Assembly: GCA_964594775.1 (NCBI GenBank)
Contig: CAZQNO010000067.1
Span: 1 to 13,960 of the forward strand
Reading direction: 5' to 3'
DNA length: 13,960 nucleotides
DNA from: CAYFVU01 sp964594775
GTDB taxonomy: Bacteria; Spirochaetota; Spirochaetia; DSM-16054; Sediminispirochaetaceae
Each line of letters begins with the position of its first letter. The first letter of the stretch is position 1. This document shows, one piece after another, positions 6,944-13,960 of the stretch. The translations under genes and the position numbers were made by a program. The notes under the pieces are model-generated. The model saw nothing but the letters and a program-made list of their open reading frames with translations. It was not told the origin of the DNA and searched no databases.

Positions 6944-7855
6944 TTACAGGGCCCATACCAGACCTATCAATCCCAGGATCGTCGGCACGAAGAGAAAGAA
7001 GCGGATAGACTGCTCCACTTTGAAGCGAGGAAAGCCGGCGCCCACGATTATATTGATCATGTAGATGAGAAATGTCTTTACCACCATTACCAGGAGGTTC
7101 GTCGCCCCGCCGAAGAAGAGATTCATGTAGAGGATCAGTTTCGCCGCGTTGAAGATGGCCCGGTTGGTCTGCAGAAGTCCGAGGTAGTTGCTCTGATATT
7201 CGGTGGGGGGACCGATGGGGATTTCCTGCGGTGCCAGGACTACGCTGAAGGGATTGTGGCCTGTCATGCCGAGAAAGGCAATGAGGGCCGCGGCGGTGGC
7301 AAAGGGATTGGCAAAGAGGTTCCAGCTGAGGATTCCGCTCTGCTGCGCCCCCACAATTTCGCTTATAGAGAGGCTCTGATGCTGAACCGCCAGGGCCACC
7401 ACGGCGATGGAGAAGGGCACCTCGAAGGCGGTCATCTGCGCCAAACCTCTGCTCACCCCGATGGGACTGTAGGGGTGGCCGCTCTCTCCGGCGCCCAGGG
7501 CCATTCCCAGCTGGCCGAAGAAGATGAAGTAGAGGACTAAAAGAAGGTCTCCCGAAAAGCTGAAGTTGGAGAAGACGACGGAGCCGTAGATGACCGGGAT
7601 GAAGAGATAGGTGCCGACGCCTCCGGCGAGCCGGAAGACCGGTCCGAGATAGAACATCACCCCATGGCTTATGGATGTTCTCTTTGCGTTGTTCTTGATG
7701 ATATCGATGTAGGGCTGGTATATCCGAATTCCGATCCGGCCCTGCACCCGGGCATAGATCCGTGCCACTGTTCCTATCAGAATGAGACCGTAGTTGACCG
7801 CCACAAAGAGAGAGAGGGCGGCATAGAGTATCGATGTGAGCAGGCTCTGTTCCAT
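6944..7855 (-). CDS. mbxM: NuoH/MbxM-like membrane anchor subunit
   Basis: This 303-residue, strongly hydrophobic protein is homologous to NuoH/ND1 and MbhM, the subunit joining the peripheral redox arm to the membrane pump. Family motifs seen are RIYARVQGRIGIRIYQPYID in the first cytoplasmic loop, GAGESGHPYSPIGVSRG followed by AQMTAFEVPF in the conserved acidic loop region, and APQEIPIGPPTEY later. These loops line the interface with the NuoB- and NuoD-like subunits. The ATG follows the stop of the fused antiporter gene with no gap (TAAATG), and GGAGG lies 8 nt upstream inside that gene. The NuoB-like gene starts 15 bases downstream. The order membrane modules, then M, J, K, L, N is that of Mbx. 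Confidence 0.9.
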   Translation of the reverse strand: MEQSLLTSILYAALSLFVAVNYGLILIGTVARIYARVQGRIGIRIYQPYIDIIKNNAKRTSISHGVMFYLGPVFRLAGGVGTYLFIPVIYGSVVFSNFSFSGDLLLVLYFIFFGQLGMALGAGESGHPYSPIGVSRGLAQMTAFEVPFSIAVVALAVQHQSLSISEIVGAQQSGILSWNLFANPFATAAALIAFLGMTGHNPFSVVLAPQEIPIGPPTEYQSNYLGLLQTNRAIFNAAKLILYMNLFFGGATNLLVMVVKTFLIYMINIIVGAGFPRFKVEQSIRFFLFVPTILGLIGLVWAL

Positions 7856-10800
7856 TTACCTAGCCTCCATGATGAAGTAGAGGACCGTGACAAAGAGCAT
7901 GATGTGCAGGGCGTAGGTTTGACCGTTTCCGTTGTAGATGCGGCGCAGGGCCCCGCCGATGCTCCCTGTGATCTCCCGTATGCCGTCCCAGAAACGCACG
8001 CCGTAGGGCTTTACCAAAAAGCCCAGGGCCCGACGGTAGGGGGCGAAGAAGTTGTGGCCGAAGTGGCTGGTCTCCGGCCGATGGGGCCGTTCGGCGGCGA
8101 ATACGATGTTGAACTGCTTTACCGGCTGAGGTCTGCGCTGGACAAAAAGGAGCCAGAGAAGGATCAAGCCGAATACCGCCATTGTGACGATCATTACCGC
8201 CGCGGCGTTCCAGTAGCCGAAAGAGCCGGCGAGGGTCCCGCCTTTCCAGGCGATGTCGGGGGTAAAGAGGATCGAAACGGCCTTCGACGCGGGCTTCACA
8301 AGAAGAGCGGGAAAGGTCGAAAGCAGCATTATGGCGATGAGAAACAATATCTGCGGCAGGATGAGGATGAAGGGCGCCTCCTGTACCGTCCGGTGGGCCG
8401 TCTTTAGCTGTCCAAGAAAGACCACGTGGATGAAACGGAAGAGGTAGAGAAAGGAGATGGTGCTTGCGAAAAAGGCCACCGCCGCCAGGAGGAGATAACC
8501 TCCTTCGATGAGGGAGGTGTAGAGCAGCCACTTGGCGCCAAAACCGGCAAGGGGAGGAACCCCCGATACGGCGATGATGCCGATGAGGGCCCCGATAAAG
8601 GAGAGGGGCATCTTTTTGATGAGGCCGCCCATCCGGTACATCAGTCTCGTCCCGGTACGGTAGACCACCCCGGCGGTCACGAGAAAGAGAAGTCCCTTAA
8701 AGAGCATATGGAGGACGGAGATGTAGATCGCCGTCACCCATCCCAGGTGGCTGACCAAACCGAAGGATAGGATGATGTAACCGATCTGACTCATCGATGA
8801 ATAGGCAAAGAGGCGTTTGATGTCCTCCTGGAAAACCGCCATAAGTGCCCCGAAAAAGGCGGTGAGGGCACCGACCCAGCGGAGGGCGGCGAAGAGCAGG
8901 GCCGGGCCCAACGAAGTTCCGCTGCCCAGGGAGCCGGCGCCGGGAGCGCCGGTGCTGAGGATCCCGCTTCCAGGCAAACCGGCAACTTCCGTCCCCGTCG
9001 CCGGGCCGAGACCGAGCAGCGGCGCCAGAAGAATCGTAAAGAGCAGCAGACCGAAGATACCCGCCTTCGAGAGGAGGGCCGAAAGGATGGGGGTTGCCTC
9101 GTCGTCTGCCTCGCCGTAGGCTCCGGGCAGCCAGACGTGGACGCCGGCGGCTCCCGATTTAATGAGAAAGCCTAGCGTCAGGAGAGCGAAGGCCAAAAGG
9201 GCCGCCGGAGGAAGCAGACAGACCGAGGCTTCGGCGGCACCCGCGGCTCCCAAATCCCCGGCGGATACCGCCGGAACGAGCAGGGCGAGTCCCGCCATCA
9301 CGGTAAATGCCCCGCCTAAGGAAAATCCTGCGTAGTTCAGCGCCGGCGCCTCCGCCTCTTCACCAAGAAGTATGAGGAGATAGGAGCTTACCGTCATCAG
9401 TTCCCAGAGAAAGAAGAACTCCAGGAGACTCGCCGCGACGGTGAGGCCCGCCAGACTGAGGACCACCGTGAGGGCCAGCGGGTAAAATCCCTCCGAGTGC
9501 TTTTTCCGGTAGAGGCTGCCGACGAGGAGGAGGGCCCCGCCGCCGAGAAAGAGCAGGGCGAAGATGAGCCGCAGGCCTCCCAGCCCGGGAAGGATGTACC
9601 ATCCGTAAACAGCCAATGGAAGGAGGGAGAGGAGCCCGAGGAGGGAGGAATGCAGCCATGAGAAGAGAAGAAGGATGGCACCGGCGGCGAGGGGAAACCA
9701 GACGATGGCCCGTTCGATCTCCAGGGTGATTCCTCCCGCCGCTCCCATGCCGGCCAGGGCCAGGGAAAAGAGCAGGCCCGAAAAGGCGACGGAGAGAGGA
9801 AAGGGATCCCGGCGCAGAGATAGCTCGGAGGTTTTCGCCGTCGGCGGCAGCTCTCCCTTGCGGAGGCTCATGGTTCGCCCGTACCAGCGCAGAAGATAGA
9901 GCGCTTCGAAGAGGGAGCCTCCCAGCAGAAGGACGACGAAGAGAGGGGCCCGCTGCAGCATTCCGACAACTATGCTCCACTTCGCCCAGAAAGCCGGAAA
10001 GGGCGGGAGGCCGGCAAGAGCCGCGATGGATAGGGAAAAAATGAGGAAACCCAGCGGTCCCTTCGGTCCAATCCACGATGTCCACTTTTCTTCCTGTTGG
10101 CGGGAGGTGAGCCAGAAGAGTCCGGCCTTACTGAAGAGATGATTGAAGAAAATCAGACCCGCGGTAAGGGCGAAGAGTTTTGGAGAAAGCCCGTTCGCCT
10201 CCCTCAGGGCGGCGAGGGCGATGAGAAGGCCCATCTGAGCCGAGGAAGAATAACCGAGGAGCCGCTTTACGTTCTCCTGTCGAAGTCCCATAAGGTTGGA
10301 GAAGAAGAAGGTGAGGATCCCGGCCCACATGAGAACAGGCAGGGCCGCCGGGTCGAGAAAGGGCAGGGTTTTCATGAGCGCATAGAGGACCGCGCCGCTG
10401 TTGACCACGGCGATGAGGGAGACCACCGAGCTTTCGGCCGCTTCGTAGACGTCCAAGGCCCATCCGTTTGCCGGAAAGGGCTTGAGCTCGATCAGAAGGG
10501 CGGCGATGAGGAGGAAGGCGGCGGTGAAGCCGGCGGCCCCCTGCAGGCCCGGCTGGACGGAGACGATGTCGTCTATCGCCAAGCTTCCGGCGATCCGGTA
10601 GAGGAAAATCGTTCCGATGAGAAAGAGCGCCGAGGCGATGCCGCCGGCGATGATGTACTTGAAGCCCGCAGAGAGGCTTCTCACGTTCCGTTCCAAGGCG
10701 ATGATCGCGTAGGTGGCGATGGAAGAGATCTCGAGGAATACGAAGAGGTTGAAGAGATCGCGGGTAAGGACGATTCCCGCCGCTCCGAGCATCACCATGA

Positions 10801-11137
10801 GGAAGAGGACCATTGCTTGAGGCTTTTCCCCGCGCAGACGCCTAAAGAGGACCGTCGAGGCGAGAAGAGCGGTGAGGAAGGCGGCGGAGAGAATGAGTGC
10901 CTCGTAGCTTCCCATCCTCAGGGCTATGGAGAGGGGAGGAGGAAAGCCGGCGGTATAGACGAGGGCGGTCTTTTCTAAAAAGAGGCTCCCGTAGAGCCAG
11001 ATGCCCGAAAGGGCGGTGCAGACTGCAAGGGTCGCGTAGAAAACGAAGAGGGAGAGAGTCCTCGCGATTCTGTCGAGAAGGGGAATGAGAAAGGCCGCCG
11101 CTAAGGGAAGTATGATCAGATAGATGGGGCTTACCAT
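7856..11137 (-). CDS. Tandem fusion of two MrpD/NuoN-type antiporter subunits (MbxH-MbxH')
   Basis: The 1093-residue membrane protein contains two complete antiporter-like units; members of this family are usually about 450-650 residues. Unit 1 (about 1-470) has the TM5 Glu (E136 in FVFLEISSIATY), the TM7 Lys (K219 in IELKPFPANGWALD), K336 in FNHLFSKAGLFW and K386 in PPFPAFWAKW. Unit 2 (about 480-1000) has E579 in FLWELMTVSSYLL, K660 in GFLIKSGAAGVHVWLP, K691 in ALLSKAG, K814 in HMLFKG and K869 in PPLAGFGAKW. The conserved xxDIKRLxAYSSMSQIG block occurs once in each unit (near 288-303 and 771-786). The tail (about 1001-1093) has a soluble stretch and a last helix, as in HyfB-like proteins. 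All proton-path charges are kept in both units, so both may pump. Pyrococcus Mbx has H and H' as separate genes; here they form one frame. It overlaps the MrpC-like gene by 7 bases and abuts the NuoH-like gene. A Gly/Ala/Ser-rich insert lies at 710-745. Confidence 0.9.
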   Translation of the reverse strand: MVSPIYLIILPLAAAFLIPLLDRIARTLSLFVFYATLAVCTALSGIWLYGSLFLEKTALVYTAGFPPPLSIALRMGSYEALILSAAFLTALLASTVLFRRLRGEKPQAMVLFLMVMLGAAGIVLTRDLFNLFVFLEISSIATYAIIALERNVRSLSAGFKYIIAGGIASALFLIGTIFLYRIAGSLAIDDIVSVQPGLQGAAGFTAAFLLIAALLIELKPFPANGWALDVYEAAESSVVSLIAVVNSGAVLYALMKTLPFLDPAALPVLMWAGILTFFFSNLMGLRQENVKRLLGYSSSAQMGLLIALAALREANGLSPKLFALTAGLIFFNHLFSKAGLFWLTSRQQEEKWTSWIGPKGPLGFLIFSLSIAALAGLPPFPAFWAKWSIVVGMLQRAPLFVVLLLGGSLFEALYLLRWYGRTMSLRKGELPPTAKTSELSLRRDPFPLSVAFSGLLFSLALAGMGAAGGITLEIERAIVWFPLAAGAILLLFSWLHSSLLGLLSLLPLAVYGWYILPGLGGLRLIFALLFLGGGALLLVGSLYRKKHSEGFYPLALTVVLSLAGLTVAASLLEFFFLWELMTVSSYLLILLGEEAEAPALNYAGFSLGGAFTVMAGLALLVPAVSAGDLGAAGAAEASVCLLPPAALLAFALLTLGFLIKSGAAGVHVWLPGAYGEADDEATPILSALLSKAGIFGLLLFTILLAPLLGLGPATGTEVAGLPGSGILSTGAPGAGSLGSGTSLGPALLFAALRWVGALTAFFGALMAVFQEDIKRLFAYSSMSQIGYIILSFGLVSHLGWVTAIYISVLHMLFKGLLFLVTAGVVYRTGTRLMYRMGGLIKKMPLSFIGALIGIIAVSGVPPLAGFGAKWLLYTSLIEGGYLLLAAVAFFASTISFLYLFRFIHVVFLGQLKTAHRTVQEAPFILILPQILFLIAIMLLSTFPALLVKPASKAVSILFTPDIAWKGGTLAGSFGYWNAAAVMIVTMAVFGLILLWLLFVQRRPQPVKQFNIVFAAERPHRPETSHFGHNFFAPYRRALGFLVKPYGVRFWDGIREITGSIGGALRRIYNGNGQTYALHIMLFVTVLYFIMEAR

Positions 11138-11484
11138 TTCGGCTCCTTGTAATCGTCGATGGAGAGGGAACCTCTTCGTTCGTAGAGACTCGTCGCGTAG
11201 GTGAGCATGAGGGCCGTTATCGCCAGTCCGATGACGATGGCGGTGAGGACCAGGGCCGAGGGAACGGGGTCGACGATCCGGGCGGCGGCATTTGCCTTAT
11301 TCACCGCTTCATCCAAGATAGGAGCGGTCCTTCCCTTGATGTACCCCACCGAAACGATGACCAGGTGTATACCCGTGTCGATGATGGAAAAACCGATGAT
11401 AATTTTAATGAGATTCTTCTGTGTGAGCATACCCCAGAAACCGATGAGGATGAGGGCAAAACCTATAAGGGTAAGCAGGGTCAT
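11131..11484 (-). CDS. mnhC: MrpC/MbxG-like (NuoK-type) subunit
   Basis: This 117-residue protein with three hydrophobic segments matches the MrpC/NuoK family. It shows GFSIIDTGIHLVIVSVGYIK in the second segment and the diagnostic DPVPSALVLTAIVIGLAITA in the third. A short charged tail follows (SLYERRGSLSIDDYKEPKW). In Mrp-type complexes it packs against the antiporter subunit and contributes to the lateral ion path. The ATG at 11484 has GGAGGA 4 nt upstream and lies 9 bases after the previous stop; its end overlaps the fused antiporter gene by 7 bases. The Asp at the second-segment position is worth comparing with the Glu of NuoK. Confidence 0.9.
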   Translation of the reverse strand: MTLLTLIGFALILIGFWGMLTQKNLIKIIIGFSIIDTGIHLVIVSVGYIKGRTAPILDEAVNKANAAARIVDPVPSALVLTAIVIGLAITALMLTYATSLYERRGSLSIDDYKEPKW

Positions 11485-11493
11485 GGGCTCCTC

Positions 11494-12252
11494 CTATTCC
11501 TTCTTCATCGTATCGAGGATATTGGTGAGTTCGGTCCCGACCTTCAGCCCTATGAGGGAGTAAATGAGGGGAATCGCCCCGGCGCTCAAGAGGCTGCCGA
11601 AGCTGCCGAGGGGAAGGAAGCGGTTGTCGAGAAAACCGGCGGCAAAGACGAGACCCGCCAGGCCCAAGAGCACGTAGCTGAAACCGGAGAGAGACTCCAC
11701 AAATGTCAGAACGAAATGGTTGAGCGGCTGCGATACGCGGGAGAGCATGACCAGGAGCATCCCCGCGGCTATCACGACGCCTCCCTGAAAGCCGCCGCCC
11801 GGACTGAGATGACCGTGGAGGAAAATATAGATGCCGAAGAGAAAGAGGATCGGCAGGAGAAAGAGCGACCCCGTCTCGAGGATCTCCGAAGCGGGCTTTT
11901 TTCGGTTTGCGACGGGTGTTACGGCGCCGGCAGGGAATGCAGCGTCGGCGGGCTCTGCCGCCTCTACAGAGTCTGCAGCCCCGCCTTCATCCTCTCTGTT
12001 CCTTCGCAGGAGAAAGGCCACCCCCGCCGTGGCGATAAAGAGCACCGTCACCTCACCGAGGGTGTCGAGACCGCGGTAGGTCACGATGACCGCCGTTACC
12101 AGATTGGCCGCGCCGAGGGTATCCGGCCCCTCCTCGGCGTAGCTTTCGGCGGTGTGGGAGAGCTCGCTAAAGGGCTGCAGATCCAATGCGAGGGGAAGAA
12201 GGATGAGGGCCGTCAATACCAGTACAAGAGCGGCGAGAATTCGTCTAATCAT
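11494..12252 (-). CDS. MbhE-like domain fused to MrpB/MbxF-like domain
   Basis: This 252-residue membrane protein joins two pieces that are separate genes in Mbh operons. Residues 1-85 resemble MbhE and the C-terminal part of MrpA, with the motif VTYRGLDTLGEVTVLFIAT. Residues about 86-125 are a charged, Ala-rich linker. Residues about 125-252 are an MrpB domain, with LFGIYIFLHGHLSPGGGFQG as its signature and four hydrophobic segments. Both belong to the Mrp cation-antiporter module that exchanges sodium for protons. It overlaps the MbhD-like gene by 8 bases and ends 9 bases before the MrpC-like start. Together, the MbhD-like gene and this N-terminal domain supply what MrpA's C-terminus supplies in free Mrp antiporters. 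Confidence 0.88.
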   Translation of the reverse strand: MIRRILAALVLVLTALILLPLALDLQPFSELSHTAESYAEEGPDTLGAANLVTAVIVTYRGLDTLGEVTVLFIATAGVAFLLRRNREDEGGAADSVEAAEPADAAFPAGAVTPVANRKKPASEILETGSLFLLPILFLFGIYIFLHGHLSPGGGFQGGVVIAAGMLLVMLSRVSQPLNHFVLTFVESLSGFSYVLLGLAGLVFAAGFLDNRFLPLGSFGSLLSAGAIPLIYSLIGLKVGTELTNILDTMKKE

Positions 12253-12514
12253 CGTGCGGCTCCCTTTCCGGCCTCGGCCGAACCGAGTGTATCCTCTTGA
12301 GGGCCAGAAGAAATACGACGGTGGTGAGTCCCGAACCGATGGCCGCTTCGGTCATCGCCACGTCGGGGGCGGCAAGGAGGACGTAAATGATGCTGGCCAG
12401 AAGGCTGATGACTCCGGCGCCGATTATCGCGGTGAGGAGGCTGCGGCTGTAGACGGCGAAGAGGGCCGCGGCGATCATCAGAACGCCGAAAACGGCGATT
12501 ATTACGGTGATCAT
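12245..12514 (-). CDS. mbxD: MbhD/MbxD-like subunit (DUF4040, MrpA C-terminal type)
   Basis: This 89-residue protein has three hydrophobic segments and the family motif LLAAPDVAMTEAAIGSGLTT, typical of the DUF4040/MbhD segment found near the C-terminus of MrpA. It ends with a basic, Arg/His-rich tail. In Mbh/Mbx and Mrp complexes this piece bridges the MrpEFG-type and antiporter subunits and contains conserved Asp and Glu thought to line an ion path. The ATG overlaps the previous stop as ATGA, and its own end overlaps the next gene by 8 bases, so it belongs to the same translationally coupled series. Confidence 0.88.
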   Translation of the reverse strand: MITVIIAVFGVLMIAAALFAVYSRSLLTAIIGAGVISLLASIIYVLLAAPDVAMTEAAIGSGLTTVVFLLALKRIHSVRPRPEREPHDD

Positions 12515-12861
12515 TCGCAGACCGCCTCCTCTCCCGCCTCGTCGTCGGCAAGACAGTCCCGCACCGAGTACTTCTCCGAGAGCCGGATTCCGCGGCCGTG
12601 GGCGGCCCTGGCGAGTACGTGGGATGATATGGGGTTGGTAAAGACGATGAAGACGATGAGGAGCAGCACCTTACCGAACCATGTCGGCGATGCGAGGGCG
12701 ATGCCGACAAGAAAAAGGATGCTTCCCATGGTGGTGGCCTTCGTTCCGGCCTGCATGCGGTTGTAAACATCCGGCATGCGGACGATGCCGATGGAGGCGA
12801 GGAGGAGAAAAACAGCCCCCGTTACAGAGACAATACCGCCGATAAGTGCGAGTGCTTCCAT
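12511..12861 (-). CDS. mnhG: MrpG/MbxC-like subunit
   Basis: This 116-residue protein carries the MrpG signature GIVRMPDVYNRMQAGTKATT after a first hydrophobic segment, then two more segments, including TNPISSHVLARAAHGRGI. The tail is acidic and contains two Cys of no known role. It is a small structural subunit of the Mrp cation-antiporter module. Its start shares one base with the preceding stop and its end overlaps the MbhD-like start by 4 bases. Confidence 0.92.
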   Translation of the reverse strand: MEALALIGGIVSVTGAVFLLLASIGIVRMPDVYNRMQAGTKATTMGSILFLVGIALASPTWFGKVLLLIVFIVFTNPISSHVLARAAHGRGIRLSEKYSVRDCLADDEAGEEAVCE

Positions 12862-13121
12862 TACATCCCCCTTTCCAGAAAGCGAGCCACGGCGATGATG
12901 CCGAGGAAGCTGACGAGGGCGTAGACGAGGGCCACGTCGAGGTAAATGATCCTGCCGAGCAGGAGGGCAGCGGCGGCGATGACGGAGATGGATATGATCG
13001 TCATTCCGTCGAGGGCCACCGTGCGGTCGGCGACGGTGGGTCCGGCGATCAGGCGGATAAAGGTCACGACCATGGCCAAAAGGGCTATCCCCGTGGCAAT
13101 GAGAAAGAGCATTTCAGCCAA
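12861..13121 (-). CDS. mnhF: MrpF/MbxB-like subunit
   Basis: This 86-residue protein has three hydrophobic segments and the MrpF signature FIRLIAGPTVADRTVALDGM, followed by LDVALVYALVSFLGIIAVAR. It is a small membrane subunit of the Mrp-type sodium/proton module. It overlaps the MrpE-like gene by 8 bases and touches the MrpG-like start by one base. Length and motif spacing are ordinary for the family. Confidence 0.92.
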   Translation of the reverse strand: MAEMLFLIATGIALLAMVVTFIRLIAGPTVADRTVALDGMTIISISVIAAAALLLGRIIYLDVALVYALVSFLGIIAVARFLERGM

Positions 13122-13611
13122 AGATCACCTCCAGGTAGTTCTCGAATTTGGAAACGATGTTTTTGGTCGTTTCCTCGATGTTTCGCGCCCGCACGTCTAT
13201 CCAGTGGATGTAGAAGTATTCCCCCTTCGTCTCGACGGTTATCGTACCGGGGGTAAGGGTGATCGAGTTTGCCAGCGCCGTCCGCCCCAAGCGGCTGCGG
13301 AGCTTCGTGCGCACCTTCACAATACCGGGACTGATGGGGAGCTTGGGATGGAGGACACGAAATGCGACGTCGATATTAGATTTCATGAGTTCGACGAGAA
13401 ACACACCGATATAGATGAGAGCGAAGATAATAGCCTTTGGACTCCACCGTATTTCCGAAAAAACCGGCATGCTCCCAAGGGGAAGAATCACCAGAATGAG
13501 AGCGGCGACGGCCCCCGCAATCATCTCCTGACGGTCCAGAGGATAGGTAAGAAAGAGCCAGATTATCAGAAGAAACAGAAAGAGGGTAATTCGGCCTCGA
13601 AACGACTTCAT
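13114..13611 (-). CDS. mnhE: MrpE/MbxA-like subunit, first gene of the operon
   Basis: The 165-residue product has N-terminal hydrophobic segments and a soluble C-terminal domain with the MrpE signature ALANSITLTPGTITV, then GEYFYIHWIDVRA. MrpE is the subunit at the distal end of Mrp modules. I start it at the ATG at 13611, which has GGAGG 5 nt upstream and gives a basic MKSFRGR leader into the first membrane segment. The longer frame to an ATG at 13686 runs through the promoter-like region and adds 25 residues with no family character. Its end overlaps the MrpF-like gene by 8 bases. Confidence 0.9.
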   Translation of the reverse strand: MKSFRGRITLFLFLLIIWLFLTYPLDRQEMIAGAVAALILVILPLGSMPVFSEIRWSPKAIIFALIYIGVFLVELMKSNIDVAFRVLHPKLPISPGIVKVRTKLRSRLGRTALANSITLTPGTITVETKGEYFYIHWIDVRARNIEETTKNIVSKFENYLEVIFG

Positions 13612-13616
13612 TTTAT

Positions 13617-13621
13617 CCTCC
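13617..13621 (-). promoter_or_regulatory. Shine-Dalgarno site of the operon's first gene
   Basis: GGAGG on the minus strand, 5 nt before the ATG at 13611. It fixes the MrpE-like start at this codon rather than the upstream ATG at 13686. Confidence 0.75.
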
Positions 13622-13658
13622 GCCCCAAAGAAGATATACACCGGGCAATATACATAAT

Positions 13659-13686
13659 ATTCTAAACAAAAAATGGCTGGACGCAA
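13659..13686 (-). promoter_or_regulatory. Candidate sigma70-type promoter of the redox operon
   Basis: The minus strand reads TTGCGT (13686-13681), 16 bases, then TAGAAT (13664-13659). The -10 matches 5 of 6 consensus bases but the -35 only 3 of 6. The surrounding AT-rich stretch, about 50 bases before the first start codon, is a sensible promoter location. Other -10-like hexamers such as TATTAT overlap it, so the exact site is uncertain. Confidence 0.35.
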
Positions 13687-13753
13687 GGGACTCTATCTGA
13701 ATTACGGGGAAGTTTATTAAAAAAGTGAGGTTTGTGTGGGTACTATCGGATAT

Positions 13754-13826
13754 TGGAGGATAGGGGAATTGAACCCCTGACCTGTTGATTGCGAACCAAC
13801 CGCTCTACCATCTGAGCTAATCCCCC
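13754..13826 (-). tRNA. tRNA-Ala (anticodon CGC)
   Basis: The minus strand folds into a canonical 73-base tRNA. The acceptor GGGGGAT pairs with ATCCTCC, the D arm is GCTC/GAGC, the anticodon stem GTTGG/TCAAC encloses loop TTCGCAA, the variable loop is AGGTC, and the T arm AGGGG/CCCCT encloses TTCAATT. The anticodon is CGC, reading GCG. A G3-U70 pair, the alanine identity element, is present. The discriminator is A73 and CCA is not encoded, so it must be added after transcription. It points the same way as the redox operon, 143 bases upstream of its first start codon. Confidence 0.95.
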
Positions 13827-13838
13827 ATTCGAATTCCG

Positions 13839-13866
13839 ATTATAGCGAAACGCGCAGTTTTTTCAA
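13839..13866 (-). promoter_or_regulatory. Strong sigma70-type promoter of tRNA-Ala
   Basis: The minus strand reads TTGAAA (13866-13861), 16 bases, then a perfect TATAAT (13844-13839). Transcription would begin about 6 bases before the tRNA 5' end at 13826. The remaining sequence to 13960 shows no gene I can support. Confidence 0.8.
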
Positions 13867-13960
13867 GGGGCCCGCTCTCGGTGTTGGGTACTCTCAAGCC
13901 ACGGGAACTAACTTTTTCGTTTCTACGAACTTCTCCGGACTCTTTATGTTCAGCGAGTAT

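Noticed and set aside
2659..13611. Ordinary respiratory complex I
   Set aside because: There are no NuoA, NuoJ, NuoE, NuoF or NuoG homologues. MrpE/F/G/B/C-type subunits and the mbx gene order are present instead.
7856..13611. Stand-alone Mrp cation antiporter operon
   Set aside because: The Mrp genes run without a break into NuoH/B/C/D-like genes with overlapping or abutting starts, and there is no full-length MrpA.
13754..13826. Integration (att) site of a mobile element at the tRNA gene
   Set aside because: No integrase gene and no duplicated tRNA 3' end were seen in the window.
1..13960. CRISPR arrays, insertion sequences or transposase genes
   Set aside because: I saw no regularly spaced direct repeats, no terminal inverted repeats flanking a gene, and no transposase motifs.

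Overview
The window is bacterial: it has a sigma70-type promoter in front of a tRNA, strong Shine-Dalgarno sites and tightly overlapping genes. The gene set points to an anaerobic or microaerophilic fermenter. The taxon cannot be fixed from the sequence; a spirochaete or a Thermotogota-like lineage is only a guess. Sampled lines give two composition zones: about 43% GC in the glycosidase gene at the left edge, and about 65% GC across the operon.

Layout. Positions 1-307 hold no convincing gene. Positions 308-1453 (minus) encode a secreted clan GH-A-like glycoside hydrolase. Positions 1586-2025 (plus) are the decayed remains of a Fic-domain gene. Positions 2026-2206 are intergenic and contain a perfect 10-bp inverted repeat. 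From 13611 down to 2207 (minus) runs one uninterrupted operon of 13 genes, almost all overlapping or a few bases apart. A tRNA-Ala(CGC) with its own strong promoter lies just upstream on the same strand.

The operon is the main interest. In transcription order it encodes MrpE-, MrpF- and MrpG-like subunits, an MbhD-like (DUF4040) subunit, an MbhE+MrpB fusion, an MrpC-like subunit, a 1093-aa protein made of two complete MrpD/NuoN-type antiporter units in tandem, a NuoH-like subunit, NuoB-, NuoC- and NuoD-like subunits, a NuoI-like ferredoxin fused to an NfnB/GltD-type flavoprotein, and a rubrerythrin-like di-iron protein. The order matches the archaeal mbx/mbs order as I recall it (A B C D F G H H' M J K L N), with H and H' joined and N extended by a pyridine-nucleotide flavoprotein.

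The NuoD-like subunit keeps only the N-terminal CxxC of the hydrogenase Ni-Fe site, and its C-terminus looks like that of complex I. It is therefore unlikely to be a hydrogenase. My inference is a Mrp-type ion-pumping oxidoreductase that exchanges electrons between ferredoxin and NAD(P)(H), in either direction, or that uses a sulfur-type acceptor. The rubrerythrin-like protein probably protects the oxygen-sensitive Fe-S clusters.
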